64,000 nucleotides of DNA. Source: Clitoria ternatea. Taxonomy: Eukaryota; Streptophyta; Magnoliopsida; Fabales; Fabaceae. Position 1 is the first letter of the stretch, and each line of letters starts with the position of its first letter. The stretch is from contig CM075669.1 in NCBI GenBank assembly GCA_037962975.1, positions 117,568,501 through 117,632,500 of the forward strand. The letters run 5' to 3'. The notes beneath the pieces are model-generated. The model searched no databases and was not told where the DNA came from. It saw nothing but the letters and a program-made list of their open reading frames with translations. Positions 22,474 to 34,584 of the stretch are shown here, piece by piece. The translations under genes and the position numbers were made by a program.

Positions 22474-22481
22474 TATAAATA
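22474..22481 (+). promoter_or_regulatory. TATA box, C2 5' LTR
   Basis: The sequence ggctataaatagagag lies about 160 bp after the palindrome array and is followed by a CT-rich stretch (ctgttcttcttcctccctc), the usual picture of a plant TATA promoter and leader. Confidence 0.75.
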
Positions 22482-23432
22482 GAGAGGAAAATTGAAGAAG
22501 AAAAACACACCACAGGGAAGCATTTCCTCTGTTCTTCTTCCTCCCTCTCGTTGCAATTCTCTCTATGTTTAATTATTTGGCATATTCCTCTTGATAGTTT
22601 ATTTAAGAGTTAGAGAGAAAATATTTTGAGTGAGCTAAATTTGTATATCCTCTCTTTGAGAGTTATTATTTTTGAGAAGCTTCAAATTGTAAATCTACTC
22701 TAGTGAGAGAGTCATCATTGTAATCATTAAAACACCAAAATTCCTTAGAGGTTTGGGTTGAGGGTTCAACCTTGTAATTGTGAGATTGAGAGATTGGGTG
22801 GGGTGCCCTTGTACTTGTGAGGATTGGGTTCTTGAGTGTGGGACACTAGGAAGCCGCGATTGCTCAAAGTTGTATCTCTAATCTCCAATAGTGGAAATCC
22901 TTCAAGTGGGTTGCTTGAAGGCGAGACGTACACCGGTGTGGTGGAACTCGTTATATCGGTTTGCAAATTCTCTCTTCCCTTAAACTCTTTATTGTTATGA
23001 ACTTAATTTGCATGCCTAAATACTTATATCAAATTGGTTTGGTAAAATTGAATCCTTGAATCAATTGACTTAAACATTGTTGGATTTAATTATTGAGGAA
23101 GAAAAATATTAGTGTTAACAACTTGGTAAATTATCATGCTTAATTAATTTGTTAGAAGTTGTTTAAGTTACACTTATATTGGAATTAATTATTGCATGAC
23201 AAAGTGTTTCAAGAATTGCCTTAGCTAATAACTTGCCTTATTTATCAAAATCAATTCTTGAATATTGTACTTTTAACTTAAAGTATTTTACTATGAAATG
23301 TACTTCATAATTATCATATCTTTTATCTTGCATCATTTGTGTACTACTAACCGTTTTGAAAGGGATTCCGCGCGAAAATTTGAAATACTCAATTCACCCC
23401 CCCTCTTGAGTATCGAGGCCTTGGCTAACAAT

Positions 23433-23444
23433 TGGTATCAGAGC
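23433..23444 (+). other. Primer-binding site of C2
   Basis: A perfect tggtatcagagc, complementary to initiator-Met tRNA, lies two bases after the LTR end. Confidence 0.95.
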
Positions 23445-23487
23445 TTGACTCTTGGAAGATCAAGCTTAACCGCTTCAAGAGATCAAG

Positions 23488-24636
23488 ATGGCCTCTACAT
23501 CTTATGATGTATTTCCACAAGGTGAAATAATAAATAGACCACCAATCTTCAATGGTAAAGACTTTGTTATTTGGAAAGAAAGGTTGAAAATCTTTATCCA
23601 AGCCTATGACCTCAAGGTATGGAATGCTATTCAATTTGGTCCTTTCATTCATAAATACATTGTTGATAATATAGAATGCATGAAGCCCATGAACTTATGG
23701 ACTAAGGAAGAAGAAAGAAAGGTACAATTTAATCTTAGAGCTAAAATTCTTATCACATTAGCATTAGAACCTAATGATGTTTCTAGAGTTATTACTTGTA
23801 ACAATGCTAAAGAAATGTGGAAAACTCTTGAAACAATTTATGGAAATACTAATGATGATAAAGATGCAAGAATTAGTACTCTTTCTAGTCAAGATGAAGA
23901 ATTCGAAAGAAGCGTTGAAAAAGAGACTAACGAGAAGGAAGAAGAAATTGCATGCCTAATGACAAAGCACTCTCAAGATGATGAGGTATGCTCTTTAAAT
24001 GCTTTTAGTGATGATAGTGATGATGAAATTTATAAAGATGAATTGCTAGAAGCTTTTGAAGAGTTGCATGAAAAATTTGTCTTGTTATCAAAGAAATATG
24101 CATGCTCTAAACAAACCATTTTGACTCTTGAAAAAGAATTGCATGATGTTCACATAGAAAAAGAATATCTTAGAGTTCAAAATGATGAATTAGTAGCTTC
24201 AAATGCATCTCCTAGGACTTGTAATGGAAATGATAATTGTATGTTTATTGATAAATGTATGCTTCTTGAAAAAGAGAATAAAGAACTAAAAGAAGCACTT
24301 AGTAAGCTTACAAGTAGTCAAGAGTATCTAAGTGCACCTCTTAAAGATCAAAGGCATACACTTGATAGAAGAAAAATAGATCATTACAAGAACCATTTTG
24401 CATCCTACAAAGATAAATCCAAATCCTCTCTAAGATGCACAAACCATGAAAGAAAAAGAAACTCTATGTCTAATTGTTGTATGAACCATTATAATTCTAA
24501 AATGACTTACTCTTTGAATGCAACATGTTTTCATTGTGGAATATATGGTCATATATCTTCTAATTGCTTTATAAAGAAATCCCGTCAAAAGTGTACAAGA
24601 AAGGTATGGATTCCAAAAACAAATTTGAAATCCTAA
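23488..24636 (+). CDS. gag: C2 Gag with a large in-frame internal deletion
   Basis: This is Gag of a Sirevirus-like copia element in a 382-codon uninterrupted frame, starting 44 bp after the PBS. Residues 1-130 align with C1 Gag (MASTSYDVFPQG start, RPPIFNG, NLRAKILITLAL). Then about 200 residues present in C1 (rest of the UBN2 region, basic linker and first CCHC knuckle) are missing and replaced by about 20 acidic residues. The frame then rejoins at the ACLMTK region. The C-terminal coiled-coil part and the second knuckle CFHCGIYGHISSNC (residues 347-360) are kept, and that second knuckle is intact here but damaged in C1. Whether the protein can still form particles is unknown; the near-identical LTRs show that the element moved recently. 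Confidence 0.9.
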   Translation: MASTSYDVFPQGEIINRPPIFNGKDFVIWKERLKIFIQAYDLKVWNAIQFGPFIHKYIVDNIECMKPMNLWTKEEERKVQFNLRAKILITLALEPNDVSRVITCNNAKEMWKTLETIYGNTNDDKDARISTLSSQDEEFERSVEKETNEKEEEIACLMTKHSQDDEVCSLNAFSDDSDDEIYKDELLEAFEELHEKFVLLSKKYACSKQTILTLEKELHDVHIEKEYLRVQNDELVASNASPRTCNGNDNCMFIDKCMLLEKENKELKEALSKLTSSQEYLSAPLKDQRHTLDRRKIDHYKNHFASYKDKSKSSLRCTNHERKRNSMSNCCMNHYNSKMTYSLNATCFHCGIYGHISSNCFIKKSRQKCTRKVWIPKTNLKS

Positions 24637-27290
24637 ACTAACAACAAAGGACCCAACTCTTAAAGGGTACCATAAAACTTGACATTTTTGTAGGAACACT
24701 TTAAATCGACAATCTTTCGTTGACGAATGACCAAAAGAATCAAGATTCATGATCTTCACTCCAAAGAACAAAGGATAAAAAAAAAAAAAAAGGGACAAGG
24801 ACATAAATTTTGTAAAACTCCAAGGTACGATCGGATCCTTACTCTAGTTAGTTAAATATCATGTTGACTATATGTTTTGTATGCTTAATTATGTTGAACA
24901 ATATATGAACTTGGTTGATATTTTATTTTTTAGAAATATCTAAATAATTCTATACTTGTTCATAATGAATTTTGATGTGTGAAAATCAAACTTTGATTTG
25001 ATATATTTGAGTTTGAACATGAAAGGTGTAAAGTTTTGAAATGAATAATTGAAATCTTAGGATCAATGATGTATATCCTTATGATTTTTGATGATTGGTG
25101 CATGATTGCTTAAATAACATGTTTTACTTGAGATTAAAGTTGTTTGCATCCATGTGTGTTAGGAAGAATTGAGACATGAAAATGTTGAAATACTAAATCT
25201 TGTTGCTTAGATTCAAAGTCCTAAATGATGCATAAACTCTTAATGATATATGATGTATGAATTCTTGAATGAAACATGTATGAATCCTTGGTAACAGATA
25301 AATTCCTAATGATGCATGTTGGTTAGCTAGTGGTATCTAAATAACAAACATCTTCCTTTAACAATGGTATCAATTGAATTAGTAAGAGGAAGAGATCATG
25401 AGGACATATTCTTGATTAGATACTTGCCACTATGCTTTGATGATAAATACATATGTTGTATACAAGTGGTATTCATGCTTTGATAATTTATGCATAATTT
25501 GTTTTAACAAGTGGTATGTCATTTTCCTAACAAGCAAGTATCTTTTCATAACAAGTGGCATTGAACTTCATATTAAGAAAATGTTATGCCTAGTTGATTA
25601 TGACAAACCTTAAAGTTGCTTTAAGTTAGGACTATGTTATGCTTACACGTTTTACAAAGTTGACAATCTTAGGCAAAATATTTTCTATGCAATTATATGT
25701 TGGTTTTGATAATGCCTAAGGAGAAAGTATGTATGCTCTATGCCTAGACTTTAATTTCATGACTAGTAACATGTATATGACAATGCATGATTTTGGTGAC
25801 ATGTAAATAACAATGTATGATATGTGATAATACTTGGTATATTAAAGGACAATGCATTATTATACATGACATGACCTTCCTTGATACACCATGCTTGAGT
25901 AAATTGGCATCTATCTTGAGTGACATATATGTTTAATGATGCATGATCTTGAATGTGACAAGAAATTTGAATATATGCATCGTTGAGATTGAAAAGAGTT
26001 TTTGAACAAATATTATGAAGTATGATGTATGCTTGGATGTAATTAATCTTGTGATAATATGCTTAAATGTTTATAATTGATATCAAGAGCTTATATTGGC
26101 AAATCCATCTAGTGATATCATGCCTAGATACTAGTAACAAGCGGTATGGACAATGAATAAGTAATAAATGGTGTTGATCAAGAAAAGAATGCTTGACATA
26201 AAAAGGGTCATAGATATATTGGCATGTGTTATAATATAAATGCATAAGTAAGCCAACAAGTTGTATTAATCATTCCACCATTGCTATGATACCTACATTT
26301 GAGTGCATATTGTTGAAAATTCTTCTATGATTACCACTTTGATTGATGATTGACCAATGAATTTTATATACAATTGGTATCTAACTTTTGAGTGATATCT
26401 ATTCATATTGTTATTTCTATTGGTTGAATAAGTGGCATCTATTGAAAGAAGTTGATCATATGCTTAAGAATTACATCAATTAGCTTAACAATTGGTATTC
26501 AATTACAATTGGTATTCAATTACATGTGTTAATAACATTTGGTATTAGACTTGATCAAATTAGTGTAATTGGGTTCATAACAATTGGTATCAATATATGT
26601 GAAAAGGGGAGAATATATCATGACATCTTAGTATCTATTAAATGACTAAGGAGGAGATATTATCTTGCATGATACATTATGATCTTCTAACAAATTGGTA
26701 TATCCTTCAACAATTAGTATCTATTAAATGCATGACATGTGTTCAATAATTGGTATCAAACTTCATCAAATTGATTTCACATGTTAATAAGTGGTATATG
26801 TTTTTACAAGTGACATCAATTACAATAGTAAGGGGGAGCATACACATGAATGAATATCCATCATTTTACCTCTCTATGATTATGTTTATGGCATTTATGC
26901 TTACAATTTTATTCTCCTATATGCCTACTTGGAAAAATCCTTGTGTGTTTGATAATGCCAAAAAGGAAAAGATTATGTGCTTATTTGAAATGATATATGT
27001 GCTTACTTGAAATGATATGTATGCTTATTTGGAAAGAATCATGTGACACTTACCATACATGAAAGTAATATCAATTACATGATTGAAAATGAATTTGCAA
27101 TCAATTATATGCTTACTTAATGAATGATTTATGTGAGTGATTATTGACTCTAAATGCATCAAATTTGTATATATCCTTGATCATGATATGAGCTTTGATT
27201 TGAAATCCCTTTCATGAAATATTTGCTCTAAATCTCTCTTATTCAAATAGATGAGTTTATTGATGGCATAGAATATAATTAAGATGATGA
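24637..27290 (+). other. C2 non-coding domain rich in tggtat motifs
   Basis: It contains no pol-like ORF on either strand. The plus strand carries about fifteen (a/t)(g/t)tggtat motifs, often as aagtggtatc or aattggtatc (for example near 25331, 25467, 25510, 26370, 26492, 26510, 26584, 26738, 26791), resembling the first half of the primer site. Roughly one would be expected by chance for this composition (my estimate). A 14-16 A run at about 24778-24793 is the only homopolymer of note. Function unknown. Confidence 0.7.
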
Positions 27291-27295
27291 TCTTT

Positions 27296-27835
27296 TTGAT
27301 GATGCCAAAGGGGGAGAGATTAGTGAAAGGATTAGTAAAATGTTATTTATGCCAAAAAGAGGAGAATTACTATGACTAATGTTTTATCATAAGGAAAGTT
27401 TTTGATGATGCCAAAGGGGGAGAAGATTATAGGAAGATATATATACACCCTAAATGGAATAAAGTCTTTTACAAAGGGGGAGAGATATAAAGAGAGATAT
27501 ATATAAGAAAGGGGGAGAAGATATACACTACCACTATGCTCTAAATTAGATGAACTATTTTTGTGGTATCTACTGTATGATTGGTATCTATTGTGTGATT
27601 AAGGGGGAAATGATTAAAGAGGAAAGAATATATATTAAGGGGGAGAGACCTTATTAAAGGGGAGAGACCTCTGTTTCTTAAATACTTTCTTGATTTCTTG
27701 TGCCTATGATTTCATCAACAATTGATTTCAAATTGTATGTGATAGGGCAAGTCTTTCTTGAAATATATTTGAATTATTGTGATACTAACACCCCAAGAGA
27801 CAAGCATTTGTTGTCATCATCAAAAAGGGGGAGAA
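27296..27835 (+). repeat. Polypurine-like tract cluster of C2, ending in the functional PPT
   Basis: At least six purine runs of the form aaagggggagaga or aaagggggagaag occur, three with the lead-in gatgatgccaaaggggg or tcatcatcaaaaaggggg. The last (27815-27835, aaaaagggggagaa) touches the LTR start at 27836 and is the working tract. Repeated polypurine-like motifs before the 3' LTR have been described for Sireviruses. Confidence 0.85.
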
Positions 27836-29605
27836 TGTATTTTTATGTTGATGTAGGTTTTGATAATGACACAACAAATGAAGGATCAAGATCAAACATA
27901 TATATTTATGGACAAATTAATTATGTTTGATGATGGAAAATTGATGAATTCTAAAGAAATGTTTCAAGGCATTTTAAGTGGCTTAAATCAAATGGAAAAT
28001 GATCAACAAAGTGCCTAAGGATCAAAGGATTAGAGCCATGATTGAACAAATATCAAAAGGGGTAAAACAAAGTGCTGGAATTCATGCAACAGGTGCATGA
28101 ATCGATTCATGAAGCAACACAAGGCCACATGAATCGATTCTTACGTAAAGAAAGGCCCAGAATTGAATTTTGCATAGCTTGAATCGATTCCCACCAAGGC
28201 TGAATCGATTCATACGTGTTTCTTGGCCCAGGATTGCATTTCAAGCAGCTTGAATCGATTCCCACCAAGGCTGAATCGATTCACACGTGTTTCTTGGCCC
28301 AGGAAGCTTAAAATTGAAGCTTGAATCGATTCCTATATTAGTTGAATCGATTCATTCGATTAATTATGTCCAAGATTGCATTTTAAGTAGCTTGAATCAA
28401 TTCCCACCAAGGCTGAATCGATTCACATGCTGATCAAGGCACAGATAACACTAAATGAATTGATTCATTTAGAGAATGAATAGATTCATTCTATTTGAAA
28501 TTGAAGCTGAAAGCTGGACAACCTGGAATCGCATATGGAAAGCACAAATCGCACTATGACAAATTTAAAGTTAGCAAAGCTACACTCCACTATGTCATAT
28601 ACAATGCTGAAGGAATTATTAAATGCAAAAATCAGGTTCCCTGAAGGCTATAAATAGAGAGGAAAATTGAAGAAGAAAAACACACCACAGGGAAGCATTT
28701 CCTCTGTTCTTCTTCCTCCCTCTCGTTGCAATTCTCTCTATGTTTAATTATTTGGCATATTCCTCTTGATAGTTTATTTAAGAGTTAGAGAGAAAATATT
28801 TTGAGTGAGCTAAATTTGTATATCCTCTCTTTGAGAGTTATTATTTTTGAGAAGCTTCAAATTGTAAATCTACTCTAGTGAGAGAGTCATCATTGTAATC
28901 ATTAAAACACCAAAATTCCTTAGAGGTTTGGGTTGAGGGTTCAACCTTGTAATTGTGAGATTGAGAGATTGGGTGGGGTGCCCTTGTACTTGTGAGGATT
29001 GGGTTCTTGAGTGTGGGACACTAGGAAGCCGCGATTGCTCAAAGTTGTATCTCTAATCTCCAATAGTGGAAATCCTTCAAGTGGGTTGCTTGAAGGCGAG
29101 ACGTACACCGGTGTGGTGGAACTCGTTATATCGGTTTGCAAATTCTCTCTTCCCTTAAACTCTTTATTGTTATGAACTTAATTTGCATGCCTAAATACTT
29201 ATATCAAATTGGTTTGGTAAAATTGAATCCTTGAATCAATTGACTTAAACATTGTTGGATTTAATTATTGAGGAAGAAAAATATTAGTGTTAACAACTTG
29301 GTAAATTATCATGCTTAATTAATTTGTTAGAAGTTGTTTAAGTTACACTTATATTGGAATTAATTATTGCATGACAAAGTGTTTCAAGAATTGCCTTAGC
29401 TAATAACTTGCCTTATTTATCAAAATCAATTCTTGAATATTGTACTTTTAACTTAAAGTATTTTACTATGAAATGTACTTCATAATTATCATATCTTTTA
29501 TCTTGCATCATTTGTGTACTACTAACCGTTTTGAAAGGGATTCCGCGCGAAAATTTGAAATACTCAATTCACCCCCCCTCTTGAGTATCGAGGCCTTGGC
29601 TAACA
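27836..29605 (+). repeat. 3' LTR of C2
   Basis: It is 1770 bp, identical in length to the 5' LTR and differing at one base by eye. Its TATA box copy is at 28649-28656. Confidence 0.95.
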
Positions 29606-30217
29606 TATAATTCACTCTCCCATGTTGTCTCCTTTTTAGCATTGTGATGCAGGTTTGCCAAGGAATGAGTTTGCGTTTTTGAGTTAAAGCTCTTGAAGAA
29701 GGTAAATAATGGTAGTGGAATGCCTTGGTCGGCAATATTTGTTAAACATAATGTAATCATTGATTTATGTATATTGACATTGATAGATAGTGGCTCTTAA
29801 ATATGTAAATATACTAATGTATATTTATGTTAGTGGTATTTGAAATGATACCAATTGATGATGTATGATTATGATTTATATGTGTAGTCGATTACGGTTT
29901 AATAGGCTTACATCATGAATTGCATGATTACTTGGGCCTTTCTCCATATCTTTATATATGGAACTAGGCGGGTGCCCCGTATACATATTCTTCTTCCACT
30001 GTAAACTCAAATTATTTTGTATACATATGTGGGCATTTTGATTAGCGATCTAGTTTATAAATTATTAAATCTCACTCTTCGATTTTCTGTGGTTGGGTCT
30101 TGATGTAATCGTTGTGGTGTTTTGAAATTATTTTAAATGCGAAAAATTTACTCATATTTTTATTAATTATTATCTTGATTATGTTGGGATTCGGGTCCAG
30201 AAAATCGGGGTGTGACA

Positions 30218-30931
30218 GTATTTCTCTTCATTGACCTTCTTGAGACTAAGGCTTTGTATGTCATTGCCATTTTGGGTAGCATCTTGAGGGGATTGAGATT
30301 TGACCATTAGAATTGATCTAGAGCATTCTATCACTATAGAGAGAAGAGGACCTTGAGTGCAAACACCTAAAAGCTTAGAGTGTAAACACCAATTTTATTT
30401 TCTTTCTCTTATATTTTTTGTGCTAACCATTACTTTGAGTTTCCAAGTCTTTCCCTTGGGGTTTGTTGACATCATTAGTGGACTTGAATATTTTTGGAAG
30501 ACTCTTGTATTGGAGAGCAAATTTTGTAATAAATTAGGAATTATTTCTTTTCCATTGTATTTTCTTTTCCCTTGTATTTTGGGATTTATATTTTGATACT
30601 TTGTTACATCCTTGTATTTGGACATTAGAGACATTGGACTTTGGACTTTAAATTTTCTTTTAATTAGTTGATTAGGAGTAATTGCACTTAGGACTTAGTT
30701 TATTCTTTTGCTTCCGACTAGTGTAAGTGTGATTTGATATCCTAGGCCTAGTTTACATTTTTGCATTATTCGACTAGTTTGCTTTAATTGCTTTCTAGTT
30801 ACCATAAGTGCCGTTCTTGCATGCTAGGTTTAGTTTAAATTTTTGCACAATGACTAGTTCTTGTCTAAAAGCTTTCCTTTTATTTTCTTGATTGTTTTAT
30901 GTGTTAATTTTTCTTTCTAGGTTAAAATCAA
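30218..30931 (+). other. Right part of the H leader, non-coding
   Basis: It continues the leader from 5522. T-rich, with no ORF that resembles a retroviral domain and no clear repeat. It ends at the gag start codon. Confidence 0.6.
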
Positions 30932-32660
30932 TTGAGTGAAATGACTAGTATCTCATCACTAGCATCTTTGCATTATAACATGTCTTCATCTAGTAAGGGA
31001 GGTAGAGAGCAAACCCCTCCACACATAAGGAAAATCTTAAAACAACTTAACAACATGGCAAGTAGGCTAGATAACATAAAAAATAGGGAGGGTAGAGAAA
31101 GAACCACTAGGCATCATAGAAACCATAGATATAACCAACATGATGACACTAGTGAGGTTGCTCATATGAATCATAGAAATAGAGATGATGATGATCATAG
31201 TGATGATGGGCATAGGCATCATAGGAGACATAGTAGAAATCATGAGGAGGGTGGCTTGAGAGAGGTCAAGCTAGAGGTCCCATCCTTCCATGGCAAGAGT
31301 GACGTTGAGGCCTATCTTGATTGGGAAATGAGAGTTGAACAACTCTTCATCTCCCATGAAACAAAAAATGAGAAAAAGGTTAGGATTGCCACCCTTAGCT
31401 TTCAAAACTATGCATTAGTTTGGTGGACCTAAATCCTAAAGGAAAGGAAAAGAGACCATCGCCCACCAATTAATGAATGGGAAGATCTTAAGGCTTTACT
31501 TAGGAAACGTTATGTACCCTCCTATTATAGGGCTGAACTATTGGCCAAGCTCAATAGACTCACCCAAGGGTCCAAAAATATGGAGGACTATTATAAAGCC
31601 TTGGAGATGGCTATGATTAGGGCTAATGTTGAAGAGGATAAAGAAATCCTCATGCATAGGGTTTTACATGACCTTAATCATAACATAAAAAAGAGAGTAG
31701 AACTTCTACCTCATGTGGACATTGAGGAGGTACTCCATCAATGCACAAGAGTAGAAGCTTAACTCATGGATGGAGCTTCCTACTACAATAGAGAGTCCAA
31801 ACCTTTTAGACCTAGGTGGAAGGGTGAGGAAGACTCCACCTAAAAAGAGGGTAGTTTTAATAAGAAGGGTAAGGAGCATGAAATGGGCACTTCAACTTCT
31901 AGGATCAAAAATGAGGTTCATAGGGATCACACCTGTATAAGACCTTCTAGAAATAACCCTTCTAGGAATAACAACTCTTCATCCCAACCCAATTCTTCAA
32001 GAACAAGTTCAATCAAATGTTTTAAATGTTTAGGAATAGGTCACATTGCCTCTCAATGCCCAACAAAAAAGTTATGATTCTAAAAGGCATTGATCACTAT
32101 TCAAGCTATGAAGAAGCATCTTCTTCACACTCTAGCGATAGCTCCAATAGTGATTCCTATGAGAGTGAACATGTTCTAGGAGATGAAGGTGAATTGTTTA
32201 TGATTAGAAGACTTCTAGGAAGTCACATAAGGGATGATGACACTATACAACGAGAGAACATTTTTTACACAAGATGTTACATTAAAGAAAAACTTTGTTC
32301 TCTCATTGTGGATAATGGGAGTTGTGCCAATGTGGTTAGCCAAAGGCTAGTTCACAAACTTGGTTGTCCTCTAATGGATCACCCTAGACCTTACAAACTA
32401 CAATGGCTTAATAAAAAGGGTGAAATGTTAATTAACAAACAAGTTCTTCTTTCTCTTGTTATAGGAACATACCCTGATTAAATATGGTGTGATGTGGCTC
32501 ATATGGAAGCTACTTATGTGCTATTGGGTCGACCATGGCAATATGATAAAAAGGTCACCTATGAGGGGTTTACAAACACCCTCACCTTTGTACATAATAA
32601 TAAAAAGTTTGTCTTGCATCCCTTGTCTCCCAAACAAGTTTTGGAAGACCAACTTCAAAT
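30932..32660 (+). pseudogene. Element H gag-protease, decayed
   Basis: Ty3/gypsy Gag followed by aspartic protease. Visible parts are a polar, His/Asp/Arg-rich start (30932-31260), the retrotransposon gag domain (EVPSFHGKSDVEAYLDWEM from about 31274, continuing in the same frame past an in-frame stop at 31430 to about 31762), the CCHC knuckle CFKCLGIGHIASQC (about 32018-32059), and a protease with VDNGS in place of the usual DTG/DSG (near 32310), followed by LLGRPWQYD near 32521. In-frame stops at 31430 and near 31760, a frameshift just after the knuckle (about 32060-32080) and a stop near 32480 break it. It cannot give a full-length protein. Confidence 0.85.
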
Positions 32661-32683
32661 GAAGTTGAAAAGGGATAGGGAGG

Positions 32684-34584
32684 TTGGGCCTTCCACCTCC
32701 CTTCCTAAAACCCAAAAACAAAAAAAATAAAAAACCAATAAACCAAAATGATAAGGGTAAAGGGATCCTCACCTATGAAGATCCCAAGAGGCACTCCTCT
32801 TTCTTTTCCTCTAAGCATGATGTGAAGCAACCCTTGCTTCTTCACAAATCTTTCTATATGCTTTACCCTACTTCCTTTTGCTCTAGCTCTCCTAGCCCTT
32901 CTAGTACACCTATCCCTTACACTTCCCTCTCCTTAATGGGTTCTTCTTCTCTTATGCCCAAGGGATTGCAAAATCTTCTTCTAGAGTTTGAGGATGTCTT
33001 TCCTAAAGACCTTTCTTAAGGGCTTCCACCTTTTAGGGGTATAGAACACCAAATAGATCTTATAGCTGGGGCTAGCTTACCCAATAGGCCTGCATATAGG
33101 TGTAACCTTAAGGGGAGTCTAGAAATAGAGAAACAAATTTGAGACCTACTTTCTAAAGGTTGGATTAGGGAGAGTCTTAGTCCATGTGCTGTGTCAATTT
33201 TTTCGTTCCTAAGAAATATGGTTCTTGGAGGTTATGCACTGATTGTAGAGCAATACACAACATTACCATTAAGTATAAACATCCTATACCTAGACTTGAC
33301 GATATGTTGGATGAGCTATGTAGCTCTACCATATTCTCTAAGATTGATCTTAAAAGTGGCAATCACCAAATAAGAATCAAGGTGATGAATAGAAAGCTAC
33401 TTTTAAGACCAAGCTTGGATTATATGAGTGGTTGGTTATGCCTTTTGGCTTGACCAATGCACCTAGTACCTTTATGCGCCTCATGAATCATGTTTTGAAA
33501 GACTTCATTGGCTACTTTATTGTTGTCTATTTTGATGATATACTTGTTTACTCAAAGTCTATGGACTCTCACCTCACCCACCTTAGACATGTTTTAGTCG
33601 CCTTAAGATCAAACCAACTTTTTGCTAACTTTGAAAAATGCTATTTTGGTTTGGATCACATAGTCTTCTTAGGATTTGTAGTAAGCTCCAAGGGGTCCAT
33701 GTTGACCAAGAAAAAGTCAAAGCAATTAGTGCTTGGCCAACCCCCAAAAATATCCATGATATAAGAAGTCTCCATGGCTTAGCTAGCTTCTATAAAAGGT
33801 TTATGAGATACTTTTCTACTTTGGCATCTCCCCTCAATGACTTGCTTAAAATGAATATTCCTTTTCTTTGGGGGCAAAAGCAAGAAAAGGCCTTCAAGAC
33901 CTTAAGCATAGACTCACTCATGCTCCCATTCTTGCTCTTCCAAACTTTTCAAACACTTTTGAGCTTGAATATGATGCTTCTAACGTTGGCAATGGTGCGG
34001 TTTTGCTTCAAGAGGGACACCCTATTGCTTTCTTTAGTGAAAAGCTTAATGGGGCATACCTTAATTACCCTACCTATGACAAAAAGTTCTTTGCTTTTAT
34101 TAGGGCCCTTCAAACTTGGGAACACTAATTAATTTCCAAGGAGTTTGTCATTCATAGTGATCATAAGTCACTTAAGTATATAAAGGGCCAACATAAGCTT
34201 AACAAAAGGCATGCTAAGTGGGTTGAGTATTTGGAACAATTTCCTTATGTTATCAAGCACCATAGTGGTAAAGCTAATGTGGTAGCTAATTCCTTATGTA
34301 GAAGGCACACCCCCCTCTCTTCTTTAGGTGCCACTCTTCATGGTCTTGCTGAGATAAAGGAATTTTACCCAAAAGACCTTAACTTCTCTCTTGCCTATAA
34401 TTTTTGTGCTTCTTCTCTTACTTCTAATGAATTCCATAAGTTAGATGGCTTTCTCTTTAAAGCCAATAAGCTTTACATTCCTAGGGGATCCATTAGAGAC
34501 CTTTTGCTTCTTGAGAGTCATGAGGGAGGACTTATGGGGCACTTTGGGAGGGATAAGACTTTATCTACCCTAAGTGAGCATTTC
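32684..34584 (+). pseudogene. Element H reverse transcriptase-RNase H-integrase start, decayed
   Basis: Pol of a Ty3/gypsy element in several frames. Recognisable pieces are the linker (LEFEDVFPKDLS, then a stop at 33017), RT with FFVPKKYGSWR (about 33200), DLKSGNHQIRI (about 33345), PFGLTNAPSTFMRLMN (from about 33438) and the catalytic YFDDILVYS (about 33528-33554), RNase H with LEYDASNVGNGAVLLQ (from about 33961) and the HHSGKANVVANSL end (34258), and the start of the integrase zinc finger (MGHFGRDKTL, about 34534). Shifts occur near 33430, 33640-33660 and 33860, with stops near 33140 and 34126. The reading is cut at 34584 by element S and resumes at 63732. Confidence 0.87.

Larger units (their letters stand above)
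21661..23430 (+). repeat. 5' LTR of C2
   Basis: It runs from tgtatttttatgttgatg to ggccttggctaaca, with the primer site two bases later. It contains the palindrome array, a TATA box and a U5 that ends ttgagtatcgaggcc. Confidence 0.95.
21661..29605 (+). mobile_element. Element C2: very recent copia element with shortened gag and no pol
   Basis: It is 7945 bp with TG...CA ends and the perfect duplication tataa (21656-21660 and 29606-29610). The empty site is present in the other L LTR at 14601-14620. LTRs are 1770 bp each (21661-23430 and 27836-29605), and by eye I find one mismatch between them (g at about 22198, a at about 28373). The internal part has a PBS, a 382-codon gag (23488-24636), then about 3.2 kb without any ORF that resembles pol. 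It must have moved with enzymes supplied in trans. Confidence 0.94.
5523..30217 (+). mobile_element. Element L: giant-LTR, gag/pol-less retrotransposon (LARD-like) with two nested copia elements
   Basis: It begins with tgtaacatccc, ends with ggggtgtgaca, and is flanked by the perfect duplication gtatt (5518-5522 and 30218-30222). After removal of the nested C1 and C2 elements its LTRs are about 5.15 and 5.0 kb and the internal region is only about 2.0 kb (15218-17255). A PBS and a polypurine tract are present, but I find no gag, protease, RT, RNase H or integrase. LTRs of this size and ends of this type are known from the Tekay/Del group of chromoviruses. I infer a non-autonomous derivative of such a family. 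The two LTRs differ by many transitions and several indels, so L is older than its passengers. Confidence 0.85.
17256..30217 (+). repeat. 3' LTR of element L (interrupted by C2)
   Basis: It matches 5523-15217 apart from C2 (21661-29605 plus one 5-bp duplication) and has a net length of about 5012 bp. It is shorter than the 5' LTR mainly because about 145 bp are missing from the palindrome array. It ends with gtgaca followed by the duplication gtatt. Confidence 0.85.

Noticed and set aside
24775..24795. A run that could be the poly(A) tail of a LINE or processed gene
   Set aside because: It lies in the middle of C2, with no target duplication and no retrogene in front of it.
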